A DNA stretch of 64,000 nt from contig OX387607.1 in assembly GCA_947568835.1 (NCBI GenBank), positions 8,937,201 to 9,001,200 on the forward strand, in the 5' to 3' direction. The notes beneath the pieces were generated by a model. It did no database searches. It was not told the origin of the DNA and saw only the letters and a program-made list of their open reading frames with translations. Positions 11,721-22,640 of this stretch are shown here, in pieces. The stretch's first letter is position 1. Every line of letters starts with the position of its first letter. The position numbers and the translations under genes are program-made. The stretch is from Protonemura montana. Its lineage: Eukaryota > Arthropoda > Insecta > Plecoptera > Nemouridae.

Positions 11721-13599
11721 TATACCTGAATCTATTTCGTATAAATGAGCACCGTAATCTAAAAGTGTTATGTTGCAAAAACGATCTTCATGCTACAAGA
11801 CGTATCATAAAGGAACAATCCATTGTTCGAAATGTCTATTCCATCACTAGCTCCACACCGGAAAACATAAAGGTAAAAGAATTCTTGCAAGTTCCGTTCC
11901 ACGTTTCTACATCAGCCAAGAGAAAAGAACCCCGAACCACAGAGAAAAACATTGTATCTTAACGGGACACTCCCTACCTACAAACTAACTCAGAACTCCT
12001 GGGTTCACATGCATAAAAAAAAACTCTTTCACACAATGTTATCCCCTATTGCTACGACCATAGCAGAAATCCTGTGACAAGCCGTCAACCAAGCCCATAT
12101 ACCAATCAGCATTTTCCCTGGCGCAAAGCGCGAGGCCACCCTGACCATAGGGGCTCCCGTAGGGTCGTCGTTAATCCCACGGGTCGGGCTTCCCCTTTAA
12201 GCCCCGTTAATAAATCATTACCTCGCGTCGCTTCATGGAGCACGGTGGCAGGGCTAACGCTAGTTCATCGTGTTGGCAAAAGCGGAAACCTGTTTTTTTT
12301 TTTTGGGACGAGAAGGCATTGGTATGGCATTGGTTGGGCACTTGCAGGGTAGCAGATATGCGAATGGACGAAAGTTGCATTTCCAAGGTTTTTTTTTCCG
12401 CGTAGTGGGTGCAATGAATTCGCAAATCAGCATATTTTTGTAAGCGTATTGCGATGTCTGGCTGTCTCTGTGTGCACATGGTGGAAAAGTGTAATGCGTG
12501 GGGTTTCGCCCGTTGTCCATTACCCCCCCAACGCGAGTGGATGGACGTTTTGCTTTCGAAATTAATTCACAATGAGATAACATGATTCGTTGAATGGTTG
12601 CTGGATTTCAGTTTGAAAAATACCCAAAATGCAAACTTTTGTTACACAGTGGAACGTAAATGTGCTTGCTGTAAATGCAGAATTTTGTCCAGCATGTTCA
12701 TGTCACTCTTGAATGTTAGGGTTGTTTCAACTTAATCCCGTTTTCTATTTGATATTTTCTATTGCTTTTAGTTTCGAGCTGTTGTATAGTAATAGTTTCG
12801 AGAATAATTGCTTCAAAAATGCTTAGAGGTTGGTTGATGTCAACAACCTAATTATGTAGAGTTCAAATAAGCACATGTAGGTTTTCATTCAAGCAAAGAA
12901 AGAGGTTTCAAATTTCCTATAGTTGCATTGAGAGAGACTTCATACAAATAACCTCGTTAAAGCATCTCCTTGTTCTTGAAACTCTAACAATGTCCTCTAA
13001 CAATGTTTTTCATATTATATTTCACAAAAGAGGCGATATATAAGACCTTAATTAGCACTTTTGAAGACATTTTTCTAAATCCGCGTTCGATGTGCTTCCT
13101 GAATCCAAAATAACCCCAAAGACGCCAAACGGTAAAAGCAATGTAGCAAATTACACCCATGCATTAGCATCTCTGTCCTATCGACCACAGAAACCAACCG
13201 CAGACGCATGCACCAACCATGTCCCCCATTGCTATCCTGCCATTCATTCATAATGCGGTGGGTGTAAACGTGACCACTATCATGCACGTGCAACAAAGAT
13301 GTATTGGTCTGTTCTAATCCATATAGTGACCATGCACAGTGACACATAGGTCCTATATGCTGTTACCTATATGCTGAAATCGTGTCCACATCAAATATTG
13401 TGTTAGACCTGTAGTGTGCTGTCCGTGCATTGTGCGAGCTTACTGGTAACACTGAATGCATGTCAACAATGCCACATGTGCATTAGCGGCATGTTTGCTC
13501 AAGGCGAGATTGCATTTGAATTTTAATGCTGGATATAACCGTCACTGAGACATGGTGGACATGAATAACCTCTCACATTTGAATTAGATTGTGTTGCAT
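11721..13599. other. AT-rich DNA, nothing recognised
   Basis: A slightly GC-richer part at 12,100-12,250 gives overlapping short frames only. Confidence 0.55.
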
Positions 13600-14113
13600 C
13601 ATTGAGTTTATAGGTAGAGTCCAGCGATATTTTTCAGATTTCTGCCGAGAAAGCGAGCCGGCAACACCTGGTCATGGAAGGTGCGCTACTCAACGGTGCT
13701 TGTACTTTTTAACAAACCTCTACAAATAACTAATTACTAATCATAATACAGATTTATGTATTTCAATTGTTGAGGTAATACAGATTAATTGAGCGTAAAC
13801 CAGTCACAAATGCAAGAAATCTGCGAAAAATAACGAAAAATAACGAAATAAAACTTTTTAACATTCGAAACGATGGTGACTCTACCTAGAAGCATCATGC
13901 AATTTTGTCGGCAAAGTAGTCATTTGGCGGAAATTTTCTATCAGAATACCCGCATTTGAGACTGTTTTACGCTCAATTGATCTTTAATACTGCAAACTTA
14001 ACGATTAATACAAATCAATATTTTAAGCTGTAAATATAAAATTTTATTGGAATTGCGATCGAGTGGCATCTAGCGTTTGTTCCAAAATTCTGACTGTACC
14101 TACAAACTCAATG
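13600..14113. mobile_element. Family A element, composite fold-back copy
   Basis: 13,600-13,930 is a family A copy reversed (it starts CATTGAGTTTATAGGTAGAG). 13,931-14,113 is the 3' half of another copy forward (ACCCGCATTTGAGACTG ... CTACAAACTCAATGG). The two meet head to head at CATTTGGCGG. Both outer ends carry the same terminal repeat, so the whole is a fold-back. Confidence 0.7.
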
Positions 14114-14634
14114 GTTTAATGCATGTTTTTTCTATATGTTTCTTAATAACATTTCTTTACGGTTAATTCCGTTTATATCTTAATAAAATGTCTCGTCTTC
14201 AGATAAAACAGAAGTAATATTTTTTTGCAAGAACATCGCTTTCTTCATTATTGATCATTGCCATTCCAATCTTAACCTAGCACAAAATATCTACGAGAGA
14301 TGTTACAATTTAAAACTTGTATGTTTCACCTTCAGCATGTTGAAGATCTCTACCCGAAAACGATAAGTTGCCATTTGCAAACTTTGCCGAACAATTCACG
14401 TTGAAGTTGTGCATGATGTTTACCGAGCTAGCAACGACCAAGACAGCACTTGGAGGACGGGACACGACGAACTTTCACGCGACGCCGTTTATACAAGCGT
14501 CGAGCCAGACAGCTAGCGCTCAAAGCGGGATTCATATGGCAAGACATATTTGTAATGGTTGGCGGCGACTTCAGGAACTAGTTTTATCGGGATACGTTTT
14601 GGAAATTAAAAATGATTCTCTTTGTTTTTAGATT
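14114..14634. other. Spacer between two family A elements
   Basis: AT-rich, and the 87-codon plus frame at 14,368-14,631 is not recognised. Confidence 0.5.
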
Positions 14635-15030
14635 CATTGAGTTTGTATGTAATGTCAGAGATTCAGCGCTAATTCTTAAACTGTCTTTGCGAAAAAAGCC
14701 ACTAAATTACTACTTTACCGACAAAATTGGAGGTGCCAGTAAGTGAAATCACAGTCATTTTGAGTGTAAAAAAATTTTCATTTTTTTAATTCTCGTAGAT
14801 TACTCGCATTTGAAACTGGTTTACGCTCAATTATTTTGTATTTTATTGGTGAGCTCATCGACTGGTATGCATTAACAAATATTATAAGTCGGTTTATTTA
14901 TTCATAGGTTTTTTTTCTTCCCCAAACGCCATCGAGTGACATCTACTGGCAACACGTTTTGCAGCCTCGTTTGCTCAGCAGAAAGTCTGACATTAACACT
15001 GACGCTCTGACTATGCATATAAACTCAATG
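14635..15030 (+). mobile_element. Family A element (MITE-like), 396 bp with terminal inverted repeats
   Basis: It starts CATTGAGTTTGTATGTAATG and ends GACTATGCATATAAACTCAAT, which are imperfect inverted repeats of about 30 bp. The inside carries the family's marker blocks: AGATTACTCGCATTTGAAAC, TGGTTTACGCTCAATTA and CGCCATCGAGTGACATCTAC. No reading frame of note. Short, non-coding, with terminal inverted repeats and several copies: a MITE-type DNA element. Superfamily unknown. Confidence 0.75.
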
Positions 15031-15239
15031 GTAGAACACATCTTGCACCGTCCAGCGAGAAATTCCATTCAATAACTTTGGTACGAAGATTTTTAAAATA
15101 CTTTTCGATATATCTTTGAAATGAGAACGAAGAGATTAAACTTTGATAGATATATATATAAATATCGTTAAAATCTCTATTTAGACAAAAACTATCTGAA
15201 ACTTTTATCTCCTGGAAATGAATAGCCACTTTAAAATTC

Positions 15240-15520
15240 TGTCGCTGATGTCGCCAAAACGCTCGTCCAGCAAAGCTGACCTGAAAGAAAGTTAGGCGTC
15301 TTTCGCGATTCTTTGGTAACAGTGTCCTGTCACCCAGGATTAGGCGTCGCCGTTTGGGTACACACGACGCCGCGACGTCGACGCCGGCGGGAGTAAGTGT
15401 TTTTGTCGCCCGTTCAGGTGCGAGCTCGAAGGCGAAAAGCTTTCTAAGTTGTGACCCGTCCAGATCGCCGGGGACTTGATCTATCTTTCTGGCTGCAGGA
15501 TTGGGAGTGTCCTCAACACG
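15240..15520. promoter_or_regulatory. CpG-rich island, possible regulatory element
   Basis: It contains CACGACGCCGCGACGTCGAC and GCCGGCGGGAG in otherwise AT-rich DNA. It is not coding in any frame for long. Confidence 0.25.
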
Positions 15521-15769
15521 TTCTCGATCTTGGTGATGTCAACAAGGAAACTTTAGAGCTGTGTTTATTTTTTTTATTACAATTAGGTATCTTGGACGCT
15601 TTTGGTAACAGTGATGCCTAAGTATTAGACGATGTGGAATATAAACTGGCAAGTCAAATTTCACCCAAAACAAACATTTCTAATAGAATCTGGGTTTTCA
15701 CTTCTTACAAAAATTAAAAATGGATGGTGAAAAACTTTGGACATGAAACAGTCTATGTCTTGTTATAGA

Positions 15770-16146
15770 TTTTAGACTCGAGCTTATTTTATCTAACCTT
15801 CGCACTAGTTTTGACAAACACTATTTAAGCTGCGGTTTGATCTCTTACTTAATAACATATCAATTTCCCTGTCTTAATAGACATACAATTCGATGTCCTA
15901 ACAGAAGCACTCATTTCAAAGATATCGCTGTGAAAAAAATTACTACTAGGTTTTTGATACCAAGAAACAAAACTATTTTTCCCGGCGTTTCGCAACTCAT
16001 GTCTGTACCTTCGTCAATGTTTGTAGCTTTGACATCTGCGAAACGTCGGGAATTAATTTTTTCACTTAACATTCGAAACCCAAGTTTAAACAAGTTTTTT
16101 AAAACCTAGTGCTAAGGTTAGATAAAGTAGACATGAGTATAAAAAC
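15770..16146. mobile_element. Family B element, inverted arms around a hairpin core
   Basis: The left arm reads TTATCTAACCTTCGCACTAG with flanks (about 15,770-15,850). The right arm is its reverse complement (CTAGTGCTAAGGTTAGATAA, about 16,060-16,146). The core contains CCCGGCGTTTCGCA and, 40 bp on, TGCGAAACGTCGGG as a second inverted pair. A Penelope-like 3' end is possible because of the GCGAAACGYCGGG motif, but no protein is present to test this. Confidence 0.6.
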
Positions 16147-17984
16147 CAGAACATCTGCATGCATTTGATTGCAGTAGGTTTTCGCCAAAAAATAGATCTA
16201 TATGGTTTTTTAATTGATGATTCTATTACAGGATAGACGTAACAGCGATCCAAACAAAAATACCTTCAGCAAAATGTACAAGCCTTTTTCAAAGTAGAGG
16301 CACAAAATCGTAAATTTGAACAATTAATTTTTTAACTTTATTTATCATCAATCAGAGGACTAATTACCAGCGAGCAAAATTTCCCATTTCATTGTCCATC
16401 ATCACAAAAGACCAGACGGTTATTAAATGTACCATATATCGTACAACCAAACCATCCTGCGTTTCATCCCGAACATTGCAAGCAAATAATTAACCCCAAC
16501 CCATTCCCCCCTCCCTCCCCCCACAAGCAACAGCAACGCCGCAACATTCTTCCTGATCAAAGCCGACCGAATTCCGACAAGGCACTCGATGAACCAATTA
16601 GATTGCTCGCTTTTCTACGCTAATTAGCGCCCAACGCGGCGACAAGATGAAAGAGCGCTTCTCCCGGCAAAAGAAGTGACTGACGTTTTGCTTCAAGTTC
16701 GCCGACGAACTGAAAGCATTGGCGTAAGAGATTTAAAAAAATACATATATCTTTATATAGATTGCGATGGTGGCTCAATCAAAGACGCTTTAATTAAATG
16801 AGGAGGTTCCGTTGACGATCATTAAACAGTGTTCAAGCATGTTGCTGTACTTTATTCAACGCACACGAGTTACTAAGCTGATATTAAACCGGTAATTGCT
16901 TTTGATAGGCGATGTTTTAGCTTAGGTTGCAGAGTATTTATCCACAATGTGCTCCGTCTCTCCGTGCCATCAAGCATGAAGTGACATCCAAGGTTCAAGC
17001 ACCACGTAATTAATTAAGTGCTCAAAGGTGGTAAATTTTACACTAAGAAGCTTTTCATTCTAAAGCTTAGTAAAGCTTTAGCAGGCAATAAGCTAGTAAA
17101 CGAATTTAAACTAGTTGCAGGAAGCGCTAAAAATATGGTTTTGGTAGATATGATCTATATTTGCCGTAGAGCTTTTGGAAAAAAGAAACAACTGTTGGTC
17201 TCGTTTCAAAGACAAGTCTCTCAAAAGACAACATTCAGTCTATCTGTAACAAAAATCGGTCCAGTTCAAACGAATATTTGCTAAAATTGTTAAAACTCAC
17301 GTTTATAGCTCATGTCACAGACTGATTCTTGGAGAACGGAAATAGAAACAAAGAAACTAGTAGTTTATTTCATGTCTTTCGATCAAAGTTTCCTCTGCGG
17401 TGCCTACTGTGTTCATACTTCCGAAATGCAGATGAAAAACAATATGAAGGTAAGTTACAAGATGATTCACTATTTTAAATTAACATCCCATAGCAGAGAG
17501 TCATCTTTTGTAGACTAGACATGTTCAATGCAATGCCGCCAAAAATCTCTGTCCGGAAACGGATGCCACAATAAATGGGGCGTGAAATAGCATCGTATGT
17601 TGACCACAGAGAGCTAGGAAGCCACAGGGACAGAGCACCCATAAAAAGTGTCAAGTAATTTTTATACATGCGATTGCCTGCAACGTTAAAACATTCAGTT
17701 CTAGATACAAATGTGGCAACGAAATGCTGCATCATATAATTCGGATGAATAATGACAAATTTCAACGAGCAACAACTACCTGTTTTCCCTCGAGGGTAAG
17801 TTTTCTATAGAATCTTTTGGAGCAGTCATGGTTCTCACCGCACACTTGCATTCAAAACGAGTGTAAACTCATTCATACCGTTGGTAACCCCACTTAACAC
17901 CCAATCCCACCCACTGACACCAAACAAAACCAAAGCAACTGACGCTTGTAAACAAAATTCCGCATTAAAAAAAAAAGAGAAAGG
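16147..17984. other. AT-rich DNA with one GC-richer patch
   Basis: 16,540-16,700 is less AT-rich and holds two ATTAG-type cores (CCAATTAGATTG, CTAATTAGCGCC), which could be regulatory. The rest shows nothing. Confidence 0.45.
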
Positions 17985-20830
17985 ACGCTCCTTGCCATAT
18001 ATTGTAATTGTCTTTATTTGTCCGTTATCACAAGGTTTACATTCAGAGTGTAATAGGATGTGGACTCGTCCAAAAACAGAAACAAAGCGTATTTTAAAAC
18101 ACTAAAAACACAGGTGAGATAAATAAAATCAAATAACAACAGTCACACCTTAGTCCAATCCTTTGAGTCTAATTTATAAAATTCGTCAATACTATAAAAA
18201 CCTTTGCATAATAACAATTCCTTTATAGTGCGTCTAAACTTAAAAGAATCCGCTATTGAGGCAATATTGTCAGGAAGGCTATTAAACAGTTTAATACCAA
18301 GATAAAATACGCTGTCTTTAAAACTATTTAGTCGATGTTTAGGGATACATAGTTTTGAGCAATTTCTGGTTCCATAATGGTGTTCGTCAGAATGTTTATT
18401 AAAAAGATGTTTATCTTTAAAAATGCAGGTCAATGATTCAAGGATTAAAACGCTAGGTAAAGTTAAAATGCTTTCCCGAATAAATAAATTTCTACAAGAT
18501 TTTCTTTTTTTTGATTGAGTTAAAATTCTAATAGCGTTTTTTTGAAGCTTAAAAACCCTTTTTAAAACCGAGCCAGCACTACCCCAAGCTGTGATCCCAT
18601 AGGATGCCTTGGAGTGAAAGTAAGCAAAGTATACTTCTCTCAGTTTGGTTTTTGATATCAAATGTCTTAATTTAAAAAGAGCACAGCAAGAAGTTCGTAA
18701 TTTTTGGCACAAATATTTTTCATGGTGATTCCATTTTAAATGCTCGTCTAAAATAAGGCCTAAGAATTTAGCGTGCGTTCCTGTTTCTATGCGTTGCCCG
18801 TCCACTTCAAGGTCAATATCTGCTATACTTTTTGTAGTTTTAAACTGAATTATATTAGATTTCTCAACGTTTAAATGCAGTTTATTGATCGTAAACCAAT
18901 GTAATAGTCTTTTTAATACTAATTCCCCGTTACTTTTCAAGTTAAACAAATTAGAATCCTTGACAAACACAGTTGTGTCATCCGCAAACATTACAAGATC
19001 GTGCGTATCAAGGTAGTTTGGGAGATCATTGATGTACACTAAGAATAGCAACGGGCCTAAAATTGAACCTTGAGGGACACCTGTATTCATGATAGACCAT
19101 GATGAATGAATTTTATCGCCGGATATATGATCCGTCAATTCCACTAATTGCTGGCGTTCACAAAGATAGGATTTAAGCCATAGATTCGCGACTCCACGAA
19201 TTCCACATGCATAAAGTTTCCTCAACAATATATGATGGTCAACGCAGTCAAAAGCCTTTGATAGATCACACGACAAACCAATGGTTAAATAGCTTCTATC
19301 CAGCGCCTTTAAGATCAGGTGGACTAAATGGTTCACAGCTTGGATAGTAGATTTTCCTCTTTGAAAACCAAACTGACTATCGGATAAGACTTTATTTTGA
19401 GTAAAAAATGATGAAATGCGATGGAAAATAACTCGCTCTAATATTTTTGAAAATACCGGAAGAATTGAAATTGGCCTATAGTTAGCACAGTCATTTTTGG
19501 AACCTTTTTTAAATAATGGAAGAACTTTCGCCCTTTTGAAAAGCTCAGGGAACACCCCTGATTCCAAGGATAAATTACAAATTAAAGTTAAAGGTGCGGT
19601 TAAATGCATTCCCAATTTCCGAAGTAGGATAGTTGATAATCCGTAAACATCTTGCGTTGCTTTTGGTTTGAGCTCATTTATCAAAGTCAGAATTTCCTTT
19701 TCAGTTACTGGCTGCAGAAATATTGTTTTAGTTACAGATTTTACAGAAGTATCATCAACTACTGCCGGCAGTTTAGCTTTTAGTGACCCTGCTATGTTGA
19801 TAAAATACGAGTTAAAAGCATTAGCAATTTCATACGTGTCAACGGTTTCGTTATTGTTAATAATGAGTGACTTGACACTTGAGGGAGCCCTACTCATTCC
19901 TGTCTCCTCTTTTATGATGGCCCACGAAGTTCGCGCAATGTTTTTTGAGTTTGACAACTGCCTTCCCAAGGAACTCTTTTTAGCAAAACGAATACTTTTC
20001 CTGTATTCCGATTTCCGCTTTTTAATGACACTGGAATCTGGCGTGATTGCTGAATATTTCACTTGCATGAGTAACTCGTTTATGACCCTTCGCTTATCCT
20101 TCACTTCATTTGTAATCCATTTTTTATTTCGATTTGTACATCTAACTATTTTAAGGGGGAAGCACTCATTAAAAGCTTTTAAAAAAATACCCATAAAGAA
20201 TTGGGACATAACGTTCACATCATTTAGCTCTCGCATACTTGGCCATCTAATCGCTAATGTTGATAGACAATCACCGAACCTATTTACACTGAGGTCAGTG
20301 AACACTCTTTTCCTAGTGTGAGATAATAGCGGTTTATTTATTTTCACCTGCCCAGCTAATTGAATTAATTGAGCGCAGTGATCAGAAAGGTTCAAGTCCA
20401 TAACTTCACTTGTATAAAATCCTACAGGTACATTAGTAATGATATTATCGATACAAGTTCTCGATGCCTGAGTTATTCGAGTGGCTTGTTTTATCGTAGC
20501 CTCCAGACCAAAACGTGATAATAGATCTGTCAGCTGTCTAGCTTCCTTAGATTTAGTACATTGGAAGTCAACATTAAAATCCCCTGATAATACCACAACA
20601 TTATTTCTATTATCAATAAATAGTTTTTCAAGAAGCACGGACAACTTCTCTAGAAAAATCTTAAATTTACCAAAAGGAGACCTATATAAAGCAATTATAA
20701 CTAGTTTGCCTAATTCATGCTGCATTTCAATGCCTGCTACTTCAAAATGCTTTTCTATACTCAGTGCTAGGTGCATAACAAAGGTGCACCAGCCAGCCGT
20801 CTCAAAAACCCAGCGTGGCCAACCTCACGC
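17985..20830 (-). mobile_element. Non-LTR retrotransposon (jockey/CR1 type), 5'-truncated, ORF2 open
   Basis: The element holds an uninterrupted endonuclease/reverse transcriptase frame followed by a short 3' UTR with an AATAAA near 18,020 (minus strand). The frame stays open upstream of the first ATG back to a TGA near 20,828, but the first 100 or so endonuclease residues and any ORF1 are missing, so the copy is 5'-truncated as is usual for target-primed insertion. No target-site duplication was found by eye. The lack of stops over 2.6 kb suggests a recent insertion. The clade (jockey, CR1 or relative) is inferred from the RT and C-terminal region and was not tested. Confidence 0.85.
18143..20776 (-). 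CDS. Endonuclease/reverse transcriptase of a non-LTR retrotransposon (partial N-terminus)
   Basis: The frame has 877 codons. Residues 1-145 are the C-terminal half of an AP-type endonuclease with GDFNVD (65-70) and SDH (131-133). The reverse transcriptase spans about 400-680: LPLFKKGS, ANYRPISILPVFSKILE, SQFGFQRGKST, motif A with SCDLSKAFDCVD (502-512), GVPQGSILGPLLF and the catalytic FADD (597-600). The C-terminal region has FLGLILDEHLKW and, near the end, FYLGIKLFNSLPDNI, a motif shared by jockey-like elements of arthropods. The protein would nick genomic DNA and copy its own RNA at the nick. The N-terminal endonuclease residues (the first catalytic Asn and Glu) are lost, so this copy is probably not autonomous. 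Confidence 0.9.
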   Translation of the reverse strand: MHLALSIEKHFEVAGIEMQHELGKLVIIALYRSPFGKFKIFLEKLSVLLEKLFIDNRNNVVVLSGDFNVDFQCTKSKEARQLTDLLSRFGLEATIKQATRITQASRTCIDNIITNVPVGFYTSEVMDLNLSDHCAQLIQLAGQVKINKPLLSHTRKRVFTDLSVNRFGDCLSTLAIRWPSMRELNDVNVMSQFFMGIFLKAFNECFPLKIVRCTNRNKKWITNEVKDKRRVINELLMQVKYSAITPDSSVIKKRKSEYRKSIRFAKKSSLGRQLSNSKNIARTSWAIIKEETGMSRAPSSVKSLIINNNETVDTYEIANAFNSYFINIAGSLKAKLPAVVDDTSVKSVTKTIFLQPVTEKEILTLINELKPKATQDVYGLSTILLRKLGMHLTAPLTLICNLSLESGVFPELFKRAKVLPLFKKGSKNDCANYRPISILPVFSKILERVIFHRISSFFTQNKVLSDSQFGFQRGKSTIQAVNHLVHLILKALDRSYLTIGLSCDLSKAFDCVDHHILLRKLYACGIRGVANLWLKSYLCERQQLVELTDHISGDKIHSSWSIMNTGVPQGSILGPLLFLVYINDLPNYLDTHDLVMFADDTTVFVKDSNLFNLKSNGELVLKRLLHWFTINKLHLNVEKSNIIQFKTTKSIADIDLEVDGQRIETGTHAKFLGLILDEHLKWNHHEKYLCQKLRTSCCALFKLRHLISKTKLREVYFAYFHSKASYGITAWGSAGSVLKRVFKLQKNAIRILTQSKKRKSCRNLFIRESILTLPSVLILESLTCIFKDKHLFNKHSDEHHYGTRNCSKLCIPKHRLNSFKDSVFYLGIKLFNSLPDNIASIADSFKFRRTIKELLLCKGFYSIDEFYKLDSKDWTKV

Positions 20831-22399
20831 TACGAATTAGTCCAATCACAGCGCCAGCATTACACGCCCACCCACTCTCCACATAGTCAGGCTGGCCAAC
20901 TTCCCACGGGCGCATTAAAAGGCGATTTGATGTTTTACTAACGATCTAGGGGAGTTTAATCGCCCGAACGCTAGTCAGTTCACAGCACTGAATCGTTGTG
21001 ACAGAATTTTACTGATTAAACGTGTTCATTGATGATGCTATTGCAGCTGTTGTAATTAAGGCAATGCGCTGCTGCTTTGCTAGGTTTTAAGCTACTCTAG
21101 CCAGTCAATATGAACGTTGCTGATCACGAAAATGACGTTGTAGGAAGCTATTAAATTTCGTTGACTCACAACACTCAAACGATCCATCTGCACGGCATTT
21201 AAATGTCACTGCCTTTAATCCTTTGCCCGATTCTTCATTGGATTAAATTACACCAGCCGGCCAAATGTTAGCGGGCCTCCACAAAGACCCATAGCGTACC
21301 ATTCAGCACGGCACGCTGTATAGCAAATAGGCGGATTTAATTCCATCTTCTCCTAGGATTACTCGGGCTCGAATTGCAATTTTGATAAACAACCACCATT
21401 CTAATTGTTATTGATGGCGGTACGGGTAAATATCAATTAACACTCGCTGGAAAATCATGAACTCACTGGCGGCAAACACTATAGGATACAGTCGCGGGGA
21501 TATTCGCGGGGTATATATATATAATACACTGTTACGAATAACAAATCGGGAGCAAGTAGCGACGGGCGTTTTTAATTAATTGCCATGACTACAAATCAGT
21601 TTCTCGGAGAAACTCGAGGCGAATCGCAGGCAATTATTTACCATCGCGCTGGCAGTGGTTGCGCGGGTTTCAATTGTTCCTCGGCTTGCGCGCGCCTTTC
21701 TGAGCAGGGTGCCCGATGCACTGAAGCAGTGGATATCGCCAGCCAAATTATGAATAATTAATACGAGTTTAAACGATTCGTAATTAAAACCTCATGCTGG
21801 CTGCTTTCTCAATCTCGAGCCGTAGCGCCGTGAGTATATATATATATAGAACGACTGCCGAGTCGGCAGGTAACAAAGATTAATGAGTTCACAAAGGAAA
21901 ACAAACGGCAGTCTTAATTAGTTGTACGGTTCGTGAGAGCCAATAAGAGAGCCGCTCTGGTCGCGGACTTAGCGAGAGTCGCGTGATGCCGCCGCCGTTG
22001 AGTGCGCGACTTAGCGCGAAGTGGCAGCATTTCATATGCGTACCCAGAAGTGCAGAGTGCACTTCTCGGTCGCTCTCATATGATAGTGTCAATTTGGCGG
22101 ATGTTTCTTGAGATATTAAACTTGTTGTTTCCCTTCTGTCTAAGCCGTTAATACAATTAGTAAACGTTTTTTGACCTTGTATTGCCCAAGGTCGTCAAAA
22201 TGGTGACCGTCAATCAGCTGAATTAGCTTCAAAGCTAGCGCTCTTCGTTCTATTGTTGAAAAAGCAATCTTCCGTTCGTTTTCTTATTTTGCTTATATAT
22301 TAAACATGCGAATTCCTGCGATGTTAAAACTTCAGTACAGCTAAACGCATCAAAGGAATTTCAATTTGAGATATTCCACTCTGTTTTCTCCGAACCTTT
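20831..22399. other. Intergenic DNA with CpG-bearing stretches and small palindromes
   Basis: It holds (TA)n tracts at 21,513 and 21,836, CTGCCGAGTCGGCAG (about 21,856) and AGAAGTGCAGAGTGCACTTCT (about 22,048). No gene seen. Confidence 0.45.
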
Positions 22400-22640
22400 C
22401 ACGGCGTCACGTGACATTGCAACGCTCCCCGCGGCGCTCTCTCGAATCACCCGGGGTGCACTACACTGGCGCCGGCGGCGGTGGGTTCCAACCGCTCGCT
22501 AATTAACTGATGACGCGTTGCCAGCGCTGTGGCAGCGCTGATTAGGATATTGTCTCGGATATGGGTAGAGTCACTAATTAGTTCTATGCGGCCGTGTGAT
22601 ATTGCCGTGTTGTCTAGGCGGGCGGCCGCATGGTATAGGG
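22400..22640. promoter_or_regulatory. GC-rich island with paired CAGCGCTG palindromes
   Basis: CTGGCGCCGGCGGCGGTGGG, GCTAATTAACTGATGACGCG, the palindromic pair and GTCACTAATTAGTTC lie within 240 bp. Dense binding-site-like motifs without an open frame suggest a regulatory element. Confidence 0.3.
22522..22540. repeat. Paired palindrome CAGCGCTG, 11-bp spacing
   Basis: CAGCGCTG occurs at 22,522-22,529 and 22,533-22,540, one helical turn apart, inside a GC-rich island and next to TTAATTAAC- and GATTAGG-type homeodomain-like motifs. Confidence 0.65.

Noticed and set aside
19668..20321. 217-codon plus-strand frame
   Set aside because: It is antisense to the retrotransposon's endonuclease/linker region and shows no motif of its own.
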